Shown here: positions 48,508 to 57,309 of the stretch, in pieces
Layout of the letters: every line of letters begins with the position of its first letter
How positions within the stretch are numbered: position 1 is the first letter of the stretch
Source: Elusimicrobiota bacterium
Lineage (GTDB): Bacteria; Elusimicrobiota; Elusimicrobia; UBA1565; JACRDR01
NCBI GenBank assembly: GCA_016194745.1
Contig: JACQBA010000012.1
Span: 149,224-213,223, forward strand
Length of the DNA stretch: 64,000 bases
Reading direction: 5' to 3'
The notes under the pieces: generated by a model
Databases searched by the model: none
Seen by the model: the letters and a program-made list of their open reading frames with translations, nothing else
What the model was told of the DNA's origin: nothing
Translations under genes and position numbers: made by a program

Positions 48508-50262
48508 ATGATCCGACGCCTCTCCCTCTCGCTGCTCGCGGCCGCTTTGCTTCCCTGGACCGCCCGCGCGGCGCATCCCGTCAGGAACCCCGACACGTTC
48601 GTCCTCGCGCCGATCCAGGAGGTGACGTCGCTCGATCCCGTGTACGCCTACGATTCGGTGAGCGCGGGCCTCGCGATGAACATCTACGACACGCTGATCG
48701 CTTTCGACGGCTCGACGAACGATCGCTTGACGGCGCGCCTCGCGCTCGAAGTGCCGACGCTGAAAAACGGGGGGATCTCCAAGGACGGCCTCGTCTACAA
48801 GTTCCGCGTCCGCCCGAACGTGAAGTTCCACGACGGAACGGTGATGACGGCCGAGGACGTGCGCTACTCGATCCTGCGCTTCATCTTGACCGATCCGACG
48901 GGCGGGCCGGCGTCGCTGCTCCTCGAGCCGATCCTCGGCGTCGCGAGCACGCGGGACGCGGCGGGGGCGGTCCAGGTCAAGTGGGAGGACGCGGAGAAGG
49001 CGGTGCGCCGCGAGGGCGACACCGTGGTGGTGCGCCTCAAGTCCCCGTTCGCGCCGTTCCTCAACATCATGGCGCGCTGGTCGTACGTGATGAGCCGCAA
49101 CACCGCGAAGAACAACGGGGAATGGGACGGGACCGGCGAGACGTGGCAGAAGCACAACGGCAAGCGCACGGAGGACTCCTATTTCTTCAACCACGCGAAC
49201 GGGACGGGGCCCTACGAGCTAGACCGGTGGGACCGGCAGGCGCGGCGCACGTACCTCAAGCGCAACGCCCATTACTGGATGGCGCCGGCCAAGCTCGAGC
49301 GCGTCCTCGTCGCCAGCGTGCCCGAGTTCGGGACGCGCAAGCTGATGATCGAGGCGGGCGACGCGGACTTGATCGAGGTGCCGCGCAATTTCGTGAGCCA
49401 GCTCGCGGGACTCAAGGGCGTGCGCATCGCCGACAACCTGCCGCGCCTCATGACCGACCCCGCGATCTTCTTCACCTTCCATATCAACCCGGTCGGCAAC
49501 CCCGATATCGGCTCGGGCAAGCTCGACGGCGACGGCATCCCGCCCGATTTCTTCACGGACGCGGACGTGAGGAAGGGATTTTCCTATGCCTTCGACTACG
49601 ACGCCTTCCTGACGCAGACGGTGAAGGGCGTGGGCAAGCGCCCGACGGGGCCGGTGCCGCCGGGGCTGCTCGGGCATCACGCGAAGAACAAGGTCTACAT
49701 GCACGACCTCGGGCGCGCGACGACGCACCTCCAGCGGGCGTGGGGCGGCGAGGTCTGGAAGAAGGGATTCCGGATGACGATGACCTACAACAAGGGCGGC
49801 GAGGTGCGCGAGGCGGCGTGCCAGATCTTGAAGGCCAACATCGAGAAGCTCAACCCCAAGTTTCGAGTCGACCTGCGCGGGATCGAGTGGGCGTCCTTCG
49901 TCGACAAAGCGCAGAAGAACCTGATGCCGATGTGGTCGCGCGGCTGGACGGCGGACTATCCGGACCCGCACAACTTCGTCTTCCCGTTCTACCACAGCGC
50001 GGGCCGCTACGCGAGCTCGCAGAAGTTCAGCGATCCCGAGATGGACAAGATGATCGACGCGGCGGTGCGCGAGACGGACCCGGTCAAGCGCGAGCGGATG
50101 TACTGGAAGATCCAGGAGCGCGGCTTCGACTTAGCGCCGAGCATCCTCGCGTGGCATCAGGTCGGGGTCTACGGCCTGCGGACGTGGCTCAAGGGCTTTT
50201 ACGACAACGCGGTGTTCATGGGCATTTACGATTACCCGCTGTACAAGAAGGGTGACGAATGA
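48508..50262 (+). CDS. Extracellular solute-binding protein, family 5
   Basis: The 584-residue protein has a signal peptide and matches SBP_bac_5 (peptide/nickel-type ABC binding proteins): TSLDPVYAYDSVSAGLAMNI, KFRVRPNVKFHDGTVMTAEDVRYS-type block (split by insertions), GTGPYELDRWDRQARRTYLK and RGWTADYPDPHNFVFPFYHS. It would deliver oligopeptides or metal chelates to an ABC importer, yet no permease or ATPase is in the window. GGAGG precedes the ATG. The gene overlaps the next by ATGA. Confidence 0.9.
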   Translation: MIRRLSLSLLAAALLPWTARAAHPVRNPDTFVLAPIQEVTSLDPVYAYDSVSAGLAMNIYDTLIAFDGSTNDRLTARLALEVPTLKNGGISKDGLVYKFRVRPNVKFHDGTVMTAEDVRYSILRFILTDPTGGPASLLLEPILGVASTRDAAGAVQVKWEDAEKAVRREGDTVVVRLKSPFAPFLNIMARWSYVMSRNTAKNNGEWDGTGETWQKHNGKRTEDSYFFNHANGTGPYELDRWDRQARRTYLKRNAHYWMAPAKLERVLVASVPEFGTRKLMIEAGDADLIEVPRNFVSQLAGLKGVRIADNLPRLMTDPAIFFTFHINPVGNPDIGSGKLDGDGIPPDFFTDADVRKGFSYAFDYDAFLTQTVKGVGKRPTGPVPPGLLGHHAKNKVYMHDLGRATTHLQRAWGGEVWKKGFRMTMTYNKGGEVREAACQILKANIEKLNPKFRVDLRGIEWASFVDKAQKNLMPMWSRGWTADYPDPHNFVFPFYHSAGRYASSQKFSDPEMDKMIDAAVRETDPVKRERMYWKIQERGFDLAPSILAWHQVGVYGLRTWLKGFYDNAVFMGIYDYPLYKKGDE

Positions 50263-50921
50263 TCTCCCGCTCCCGCTTGCGGGAGAGGGGGGAAGGTGAG
50301 AAGCGCATTGGGGATATTCTTAAGGGGCTGAAGAGGCTCTACCCTAACCCGACGTGCGAGCTCGACTTCAAGTCGCCGCTGCAGCTCCTGATGGCGACGA
50401 TCCTCTCGGCGCAGTGCACGGACAAGCGGGTCAATATGGTGACGCCCGCGCTGTTCAAGAAGTATCCCGACGCCAAGAGCCTGGCCGCGGCGGAGCCGTC
50501 GGAACTCGAAGCCGTGGTGCGCACCACGGGGTTCTTTCGCGCCAAGGCCAAATCGATCCGCGAGACCGCGCGCCTCCTCGTCGAGCGCTTCGGGGGGAAG
50601 GTGCCGAGGACGATGGAGGAGCTGCTCGTCCTGCGCGGCGTCGCGCGCAAGACGGCCAACGTCGTCCTGGGGACGGCGTACGGCATCGCCGAGGGCGTGG
50701 TCGTCGACACGCACGTCAAGCGGCTCTCGTTTCGGCTCGGGCTTTCGGAGGCAACCGACCCCGTCAAGATCGAGCGCGACTTGATGGCGCTCGTGCCGCG
50801 CAAGGACTGGATCTTCTTCGGACACGCCATGACGTGGCACGGGCGGCGCGTGTGCTTCGCGGTGAGTCCGAACTGCCCCGGGTGTCTCCTCAACACGGTC
50901 TGCCCCAAGCGCGGCGTCTAG
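50259..50921 (+). CDS. nth: Endonuclease III
   Basis: The 220-residue DNA glycosylase/AP lyase has the helix-hairpin-helix LLVLRGVARKTANVVLGTAY with its catalytic Lys, the catalytic Asp in VVDTHVKRLSFRLG and the C-terminal [4Fe-4S] set CFAVSPNCPGCLLNTVC. It removes oxidised pyrimidines. The first 15 residues (ISRSRLRERGEGEKR) are encoded by a palindrome and look unlike other family members; the usual core begins near IGDILKGLKRLYP. The ATG overlaps the upstream stop codon. Confidence 0.93.
   Translation: MISRSRLRERGEGEKRIGDILKGLKRLYPNPTCELDFKSPLQLLMATILSAQCTDKRVNMVTPALFKKYPDAKSLAAAEPSELEAVVRTTGFFRAKAKSIRETARLLVERFGGKVPRTMEELLVLRGVARKTANVVLGTAYGIAEGVVVDTHVKRLSFRLGLSEATDPVKIERDLMALVPRKDWIFFGHAMTWHGRRVCFAVSPNCPGCLLNTVCPKRGV
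50263..50286. repeat. TCTCCCGC/GCGGGAGA palindrome over the nth start
   Basis: An inverted repeat of 8 bp with an 8-nt loop, followed by a G-run and GGTGAG, similar to the element at 36100-36121. It lies within the first codons of nth. Confidence 0.55.
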
Positions 50922-50957
50922 CGCGGTGCGCGGGGCGGACGCGGGGTGAGGTCGGCG

Positions 50958-50988
50958 CGTTAGGCGCGCTAAGCAAAACCTGGCACCA
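50958..50988. repeat. AAAACCTGGCACC short repeat, copy 2
   Basis: CGTTAGGCGCGCTAAGC followed by AAAACCTGGCACCAAA. The rest of 50922-51152 contains several GGGCCTA/GGTCCTA-type motifs (51015-51075) but no recognisable gene. Confidence 0.55.
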
Positions 50989-51152
50989 AAGGGGGTCGAT
51001 ACGACCTGGGGCTTAGGGCCTATGCTTTGTGGTGACAAGGGTCCTATATTAGATTTAGGGCCTTTAGTCCCGGTGCCTGGATTCCCCGGCGCCCCTAGAA
51101 GCGTGGCGCCGCGCGGCGCATCGTGAAGGCGAGGCTCCCCCGGGGAGGGACG

Positions 51153-52835
51153 ATGATTCCTTGGGATGCGTCGTGGCGCGCATGGGGAGCCTGGAGCCTC
51201 TGGGCGCTGCTCACCGTACTGCCGATCGTCGGCGGCGCCCATGACCGGGAGCAGCCGCAGGCGCGCGACGAGGACGCGGACGAGGACCGGCGGGCCGATC
51301 GCCATGGCGACCGGGACCGGGGCGAGAGGAGCGCGCGCGAGCGGCGCCTCCCAAGCGGGGACGAGGACGAGGAGGAGGGCGAGCGGCGCGGACGCCGCAC
51401 GCGCAGGCAGGGGCCCACGACGCAGGCGGACCGCCGCCGCGAGATGGACGAGACGCGCCGCCGCGCCGCGGGCGTCCCGCGCGAGCCCCGCTTCGACGGC
51501 GAGCGAGTGACGGACGCTGTGGCCGACCGCCGGAGTCCCGGTGCCACGGCAGGCGTGCTCGCGCAGTACCAGCGCGGGCGGCGCTACGTCCGCGACGAGG
51601 AGACGCTCGCCGACCAGACCGCGATCAACGCGATCTCCGGCCGCCGCCGCATCAAGGAGGACGGAAAGTTCGGCCCCGAGACGGAGCGCGCCGTCGCGCA
51701 TTTCCAGCGCCGCCACGGCGACGGCCTGAGGACGGACGGCAGGATGGACGAGGCGACGCGCCTCGCATTGAGGAAGAAGGCGCCGCCGTCCGAGGAGGAG
51801 ACGCGCGTGCCGGCCGCGCCGCGGACCGCCCCCGAGCGATCGCCGCAACCGCCGCGCGCCGACCCCGAGCGCCGCACGCCGGCGCCGACCCGTCCGCGCG
51901 CGCCGGACGCGCGCCAGACCGCGCCGCGGGCGCCGGACGAGCGGCAGACGACGCCGCCGCGGACGCCCGGCGAGGTCCAAGGCCCGACGCCGCCCGCGAG
52001 GCTCCCGCAGGCGGGCGAGCCCGAGGATGTTCTCAGCGGGACGCCGGGTTACTTCGACTTCTCCTCGCCGAGCCCCGCGTCGGCCGACAAGACGCGCCAG
52101 CTCGTGCAGCGCCACGGCCAGGGCGGCCGGCGCGTCCTCATCGGCGCGGACGCGGGCGACCACGCCTACGTCGCGATGGGCGCGCGGCCGGAGGGGAGGC
52201 TCGCCGGGCGCTTCTGGGACGTGATGAACGGCGCCGACGCGTCGGGGGCGGACAAGCACGTCTACTTGGAAGGCCCGGGAGGGGAGACGGGCGACGAGGG
52301 GATCCAGCCCGCCGAACTTCGACGCATGCAGGCGGGGGCGCGGCTCGCGGGCCTCAATCCCGACCGCGACTCGAACTGGCGCGCCAAATGGAACGCGGGT
52401 CTCTGGATAGGGCCGACGCAGAACCAAATCCGGTATTACGACGCGAAGGGGTTCAAGTCCTACGAGATCGACAACATGGACCAGATGTTCAGGCAGAACC
52501 CCGAGGCGACCGTCCGCTTCCTCGCGCAGCACGACGCGTGGCGCCAGGAAAACGGGATCCGTGCGACGCTGATGATGAAGAACCTCTCGCCGTCGCAGCT
52601 CGAGCGCATCGAGCGCGCGATTCAAGATGGAGATCGCTGCCGGCGAGAACGGTGCCCGGCGGGCACAATCACCCTGCGCCGCTCGATGTTCTCGGACTAC
52701 CACATCTCGGAACGCGGCAGCGGCAACCGCGCGCGGCAGGCGGAGATCACGGCGCGGATGGGGATTCAGACCGTGCCGAGCAACAATACCAAGCGCTACG
52801 ACGCACGGGGGGCCTTCGCCGTCTCGATGCGGTAG
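51153..52835 (+). CDS. Large secreted protein: peptidoglycan-binding domain plus possible GH114-like domain
   Basis: The 560-residue protein has a short hydrophobic N-terminus (LWALLTVLPIVGGAH), an Arg/Glu/Asp-rich stretch, a peptidoglycan-binding type 1 domain around residues 160-210 (KEDGKFGPETERAVAHFQRR), a Pro/Arg-rich linker and a C-terminal domain of about 270 residues. There YEIDNMDQMF (Tyr437) and GIRATLMMKNL resemble the DN and KN motifs of GH114 polygalactosaminidase-type TIM barrels; this is a weak, motif-level match. GGGGAGGG precedes the ATG. It lies beside the giant HEAT gene, convergently. Confidence 0.65.
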   Translation: MIPWDASWRAWGAWSLWALLTVLPIVGGAHDREQPQARDEDADEDRRADRHGDRDRGERSARERRLPSGDEDEEEGERRGRRTRRQGPTTQADRRREMDETRRRAAGVPREPRFDGERVTDAVADRRSPGATAGVLAQYQRGRRYVRDEETLADQTAINAISGRRRIKEDGKFGPETERAVAHFQRRHGDGLRTDGRMDEATRLALRKKAPPSEEETRVPAAPRTAPERSPQPPRADPERRTPAPTRPRAPDARQTAPRAPDERQTTPPRTPGEVQGPTPPARLPQAGEPEDVLSGTPGYFDFSSPSPASADKTRQLVQRHGQGGRRVLIGADAGDHAYVAMGARPEGRLAGRFWDVMNGADASGADKHVYLEGPGGETGDEGIQPAELRRMQAGARLAGLNPDRDSNWRAKWNAGLWIGPTQNQIRYYDAKGFKSYEIDNMDQMFRQNPEATVRFLAQHDAWRQENGIRATLMMKNLSPSQLERIERAIQDGDRCRRERCPAGTITLRRSMFSDYHISERGSGNRARQAEITARMGIQTVPSNNTKRYDARGAFAVSMR

Positions 52836-52850
52836 CTTCCGGCGTGTCGG

Positions 52851-52893
52851 GAGTTAGGAGAGTTAAGGGGAGTTTGTGAAAACCTGGTACCAG
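52851..52893. repeat. AAAACCTGGTACC short repeat, copy 3
   Basis: GAGTTAGGAGAGTTAAGGGG followed by TTTGTGAAAACCTGG, closest to copy 1 at 39441-39481. It sits between two convergent large genes. Confidence 0.6.
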
Positions 52894-52907
52894 ACGGGGA
52901 AGGCGGA

Positions 52908-55900
52908 CTAGCGGCGGTTGCGGGGTTGGCGTTCCAGGCCTTGGACGGGGACCGGGACGACGCGGCCGATCTCGGGGACGCCGGGCGCGGCGACCATGGG
53001 CGCGAGCTGATAGCGGGCGTTGCGGGACCAGAACTCGACTAAGCTGTGGCTGCCGGTGTAGCGCGCGGCCTCGGCCGGGGGCAAGGCGCGGATGATGCGA
53101 TGCTGGATCTGCGGGTAGGTCTCGCGCTTGGACAGGGACTCGAGCAGGTTGCCGAGCACGATGTTGTTGACGCGACCCTCGCCCACCGCGACGGTGGACA
53201 TGTGTCCGCAGTCCGTGCAGCCGCGGACCCAATCGTTGACGTGGTGGGAGCTGCCGCAGCTGAGGTCGTAGACGAACACGTTGTTGCGCTGGACCTGGCT
53301 CAGCGTGCGGTAGTTGTACTCGCCGGTGTGTCCGCGGTAGCCCACGACGTTGAAGGTCGTGTCCTCGTAGCGCTTCTTGAGTCGGTCGTTGAGCAGATTC
53401 TTGTCCAGGACCCATCCGTCGTGGTTGGACGGCAGGATGTCGACATGGAGCTCGATCGGCTGGCCGCCCGGGACGCTCTTCTTCATGACGAACCGCTGGA
53501 CCTGGCCGTTCTCCTCGCGGGGCAGCTGTGTGCTCGAGTAGCCCTGGCTTCGCAGAGTGCCCATGAACTGGAAGGCGTGGTCCGCCTGCGACATGACGAG
53601 CGAGGCCTTGATCGGGCCCGTGCGCGGCCAGGCCTCGTAGAAGGGCGTCTTCGCCCGGTCGTCGATCCCTTTGCGGACCGCCTCGGGCAGGCGAGTGAGC
53701 TGCTCGCGGAGCTTGGGCTGGAGGTCGGCGGGCAAAAGGTCGGGATGCAGGCCGAGGTAGAGAAGAGCGCTCGTCGCGTTGAAGGAGCCGTCCCTCCGGT
53801 CGTTCTTGATTTTGTCGAGCAGCTCGTTGCCGACCGCTTGTCCGTGATAGCGGAGCGCCAGCTTGGCCAAGGCGAACGCTTCCTCGACCGGCAGCTCTCG
53901 CGCCGTCTCGGAGGTGAACATGTGGGTGGCCACCAGCTTCGCGAGCGCGGGATCGCTCTGGAGTTCCGGGCCGAGCACGCCGTAGCGGTTGAGGCGAGTC
54001 AGCACGCGGGTCGCGAGGTAGCGGTCTCCGGGCTGGTCGAACTTGAGGAAGTCGCTGAGCTTTCGGCCCGCCGTGACGCGCTTGAACTGGTTGAAGAGGA
54101 TCGTCGCCGTGTCGGTATGCAGGCCGCGGCGCGCGTCGACCTCGTCGCGCGAGGAACTCGCGCCGAGGAGGCTCAGGAGGACGCTCGGCTCGGTGAACTT
54201 CTGGGCGAACGCGGTCTTCATCTGGGCGGTGATGCGGTTGTCGTTCAAGTTGTGGAGAGCCGTCATGATGAGATCGATGCTGCGGTAGTTCGTAAGCCCG
54301 GCCTTGGTGACGGCCTCGAGGATGCCCGGCACCTTCTGGAGGAACTCCTCCGGCCGCCCGTCCTGGAGCTTCTGGCCGTATCCGTCGAGGATCCCGTGGA
54401 TGGCGCGCAGCGCGACGTCCTGGCTGTAGCGTTTGGGCGAGTTCAGGTGCTCGACTAGGATCGGCAGCAGCGCCTCGTCGCGCAGGAAGTGCTGGGCGTA
54501 GTGTCCGAGGTCGCGGTCGCCGCTCAGCGCGATGCGGGCGAAGTTCTTAATCAAGTCCGGGTCGCGCTGCATCTCCTGGCCTAGGAGGTCGTGGGTCTTC
54601 AGCGTGTTCATGAAGCGGATCGTGGCGAGCTTGCCCTCGTAGGAGGCGGTGTCCAGGACATCGCTCAGCTTCTTATCCTGAGTGAGCGCCCTCAGCTGGG
54701 CGTGGAGCGCGGTGACGGACTCCGTGTTCAGGTTGCCGTAGGTGCCGCGGCGGCTCTCGCCGGCCAAGGACAGCATCTGGAAGACGGTCTTCGGGTCGTC
54801 GAACTTCTCCGCGAACGCCTTCTTCTGCGCGGCGTTGAGAAGGTTGAACTGCGAGAGCGTGTCGGAGATCGTCTGATTGATGTCGTCGGTGCCGCGGAAG
54901 GTCGCGAGCTTCTTGAGCAGCTCGGGCGCCTTCTCGATGAACTTCTCGGGGCTGCCGCCCGTGGCCTCGCTGCGGTAGCCGGCCATGATGCTGCCGATGG
55001 CGCGGGCCGCGGCGTCGCGGGCGGGGCCGTTCAAGCCCTCGAACAAGACGGGGAGGAGCGACTCGTGCCGAAGGAACTCGGTGCCGCCGCGGTAGGCCAG
55101 CTCGCGGTCCGAGAGCACCATGCGGGCGAGGTTGGCTTGGAGATCGGGGTCCTTCGCGAGCTCGGCCTCGAGCTGATTCGCCTGGCGGAGCTGGGTGATG
55201 AAGCGCAGCATCGCCGACTTTTCGCCGTAGCTGTTGGAGGCGGCGGCCTTCTTGATGAGATCGCTGAGCGGGGCGCCCCCGTTGAGCTGCTGGAAGCGTC
55301 CGTAGAGGAGGCCCACGGTCTCGGGGCTGAGCTGGCGGCCGGAGGTCGCGGCGGCCATCAGCTTCATGGCGGCCGAGGCGTCGGGCAGGCGCTCGAGGAA
55401 GGCCTTCTTTTGATCGGCGCTCAGTCCGTCGAACTTGCGCATGCTGTCGCCGAGCGTGATTCCGAGATCGGGGTTCGAGGCGCCGTACTCCGCGAGCTTG
55501 GACAGGATCGCCGGCGCTTTCTCGGCGAACTGCTCGGGCGTCCAGCCGGCGAGCGTCTGGCCGATGATCCGGCTCGCCAGCTCGACGCGCTGGCGCTCGT
55601 CGTAGGGATCGTTGTAGCGCCGTCGGTCGTAGGGGTCCGGGCGGTTGGAGCTGCTGCGCGCGATCTGCTCGAGGAGGAACGGGAGCATCGACTCGTCGCG
55701 GAGGAACGCCTCGCCGGCGCGGAAGTAGCGGGAGTCGCTTAAGATCGCCGTCGCGACGTTCTTGGCGAACTCGGGATTGTTCTTGAACTCGTCGCCGAGC
55801 AGGTTCCGCTCGCGCAGTTGGGAAAGGATCCGGATCGCGGTGTCGGTGTTTCGGCCGCCGTCCAGGCGCAGGAAATCGGACAGGGGCTTGTCCCCGGCGA

Positions 55901-57173
55901 CTTTTTTGAACTGCTTGTAGAAGGCGTCGATCGCTTCGCCGGCTGCGATCCCTTGATAGCTGGCGGCGGTGAGCATCCGGAAGACGGCCGCCGGGTTCTC
56001 GAAGTGCGCGGCCAGGGCCGTGCGCTGCTCCTCGTTCATCAGCTTCGCCTGGCCCATGGCGTCGGCGAGGACTTTGTTGATCTCATGGTCATCGATGCGC
56101 GCCGTCGACAGTTTGGCCAGGATCGGGCCCGCGTTCTGGACGTACTCGCTCCAGTCGGCGCCGGTGCCTTCCTTCTTGAGAGTGCCGATGATGCTGCCCA
56201 GCGCGCGCGCCGAGACCTGCGCCTGCCCGTTTCTCTCATCGAGCTTGGACAGGAACAAAGGGACCAAGGACTTGTCGTGGAGCGCGCCGAGCAGGCGCAG
56301 GGCGTTGGCGCTCGTCTCCGGGTTGCGGAAGGAGGCCATCGTCAGGAGAGTCTCCTTGAACTTGGCGATCTCGGCCGGGTCCTTCGTTTTCAGCCACTCG
56401 GCCATCTTCGCCTGGGCCTGGGGCGACTCGATCGCTCGCACGAGCTCGCCCTCGCTGTGGACGGACGCGAGAAGGCCGGTGAACGACGGGGCCGGCGGCT
56501 CGCCGAAGCGCGCGCCCGATTCGCGATGCTGAGCGAAGGCCGCCGCGACGTGGCTGCGGTGGCTGCTCCAATGGCTCCAGAGGGTGTTCTCGCGCTCACT
56601 GACTTCCCGGTGTCCCAAAGTCGTGGGAGTGGCCTGCGGACGGGCTTGGTTCTCGTAGAAGCGGGCAAGTTCGTCCAGGCGCTGGGTGCGATGGTCGATA
56701 TTTCCCACCAGGCCGACGAGTTGGGCGAAGCGCTCGGAGCTCTGGACGGTCGACTGCAGCTCGGGATGCTTCACGAGTTGGGCGAGGAAGCGGGCTTGGC
56801 GCGCGTCGAGCCGGTCGATGCCTGGATGCTGGGCGCCGGCGGGGAGGCTCTTCTTCAGATCCTCGACGACCTGCGTCCGGTCGGCGGTCTCGTGCTTGGC
56901 CTTGAAGGACTTCTCGATCTCCTGGCTGAGCCGGTCCTCGTCCACGCAGGGCGAGTCTTTCTCGGCGCCGGAGCGGTACTTGCCGTCGACCTGCTGGATC
57001 CCTTCCTTGGTGAGGTCGGGCTTCTCGCCGTCCTTGACTTTGTACTTCTCGAGGACCTTGTCCTGCGCGTCGCAGGCTTGGTCCGCCAGGACCTGGGTTG
57101 GGAGGAGAGTCAGGAAGCCGGCGAGCTGCATCGCCGCCGCCGTCGTCGGAGCAACCCAGGTCCTGAGTCCCAT
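52908..57173 (-). CDS. Giant secreted HEAT/ARM-like protein with putative caspase-type C-terminus
   Basis: The 1421-residue protein starts with a signal peptide-like region (MGLRTWVAPTTAAAMQLAGF, then LPTQVLADQ). Residues about 230-1180 form a helical solenoid built from roughly four long repeats of about 215 residues, each with QKKAFLERL-like, LSDFL-like and EFLRHESLLPVL-like blocks. The C-terminal 240 residues form a distinct domain with VVGYRGHTGEYNYR (His1282) and VFVYDLSCGSSHHV (Cys1306). A His-Gly-like turn followed by a strand ending in Cys is reminiscent of clan CD (caspase-like) peptidases, without proof. TACCAT (57180-57185) is 6 nt before the ATG. Confidence 0.72.
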   Translation of the reverse strand: MGLRTWVAPTTAAAMQLAGFLTLLPTQVLADQACDAQDKVLEKYKVKDGEKPDLTKEGIQQVDGKYRSGAEKDSPCVDEDRLSQEIEKSFKAKHETADRTQVVEDLKKSLPAGAQHPGIDRLDARQARFLAQLVKHPELQSTVQSSERFAQLVGLVGNIDHRTQRLDELARFYENQARPQATPTTLGHREVSERENTLWSHWSSHRSHVAAAFAQHRESGARFGEPPAPSFTGLLASVHSEGELVRAIESPQAQAKMAEWLKTKDPAEIAKFKETLLTMASFRNPETSANALRLLGALHDKSLVPLFLSKLDERNGQAQVSARALGSIIGTLKKEGTGADWSEYVQNAGPILAKLSTARIDDHEINKVLADAMGQAKLMNEEQRTALAAHFENPAAVFRMLTAASYQGIAAGEAIDAFYKQFKKVAGDKPLSDFLRLDGGRNTDTAIRILSQLRERNLLGDEFKNNPEFAKNVATAILSDSRYFRAGEAFLRDESMLPFLLEQIARSSSNRPDPYDRRRYNDPYDERQRVELASRIIGQTLAGWTPEQFAEKAPAILSKLAEYGASNPDLGITLGDSMRKFDGLSADQKKAFLERLPDASAAMKLMAAATSGRQLSPETVGLLYGRFQQLNGGAPLSDLIKKAAASNSYGEKSAMLRFITQLRQANQLEAELAKDPDLQANLARMVLSDRELAYRGGTEFLRHESLLPVLFEGLNGPARDAAARAIGSIMAGYRSEATGGSPEKFIEKAPELLKKLATFRGTDDINQTISDTLSQFNLLNAAQKKAFAEKFDDPKTVFQMLSLAGESRRGTYGNLNTESVTALHAQLRALTQDKKLSDVLDTASYEGKLATIRFMNTLKTHDLLGQEMQRDPDLIKNFARIALSGDRDLGHYAQHFLRDEALLPILVEHLNSPKRYSQDVALRAIHGILDGYGQKLQDGRPEEFLQKVPGILEAVTKAGLTNYRSIDLIMTALHNLNDNRITAQMKTAFAQKFTEPSVLLSLLGASSSRDEVDARRGLHTDTATILFNQFKRVTAGRKLSDFLKFDQPGDRYLATRVLTRLNRYGVLGPELQSDPALAKLVATHMFTSETARELPVEEAFALAKLALRYHGQAVGNELLDKIKNDRRDGSFNATSALLYLGLHPDLLPADLQPKLREQLTRLPEAVRKGIDDRAKTPFYEAWPRTGPIKASLVMSQADHAFQFMGTLRSQGYSSTQLPREENGQVQRFVMKKSVPGGQPIELHVDILPSNHDGWVLDKNLLNDRLKKRYEDTTFNVVGYRGHTGEYNYRTLSQVQRNNVFVYDLSCGSSHHVNDWVRGCTDCGHMSTVAVGEGRVNNIVLGNLLESLSKRETYPQIQHRIIRALPPAEAARYTGSHSLVEFWSRNARYQLAPMVAAPGVPEIGRVVPVPVQGLERQPRNRR

Positions 57174-57309
57174 GCGACGATGGTACCTGAAGACCTATAA
57201 ACTTTCATGAGAAGAAGGGCCTAGGTCAAAATGCTAATTGGGCCTAGCGACGCGTAGGTCCAAGGTCCTACTCCCGGAGGCAGCGAAACCGAAAAACGCC
57301 TCTAAAAAC

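Noticed and set aside
50232..52703. An 823-codon minus-strand frame opposite nth and the peptidoglycan-binding protein gene
   Set aside because: It is the antisense shadow of two genes with recognisable domains; its product is Arg/Pro-rich without domains, as is usual for antisense frames in GC-rich DNA.
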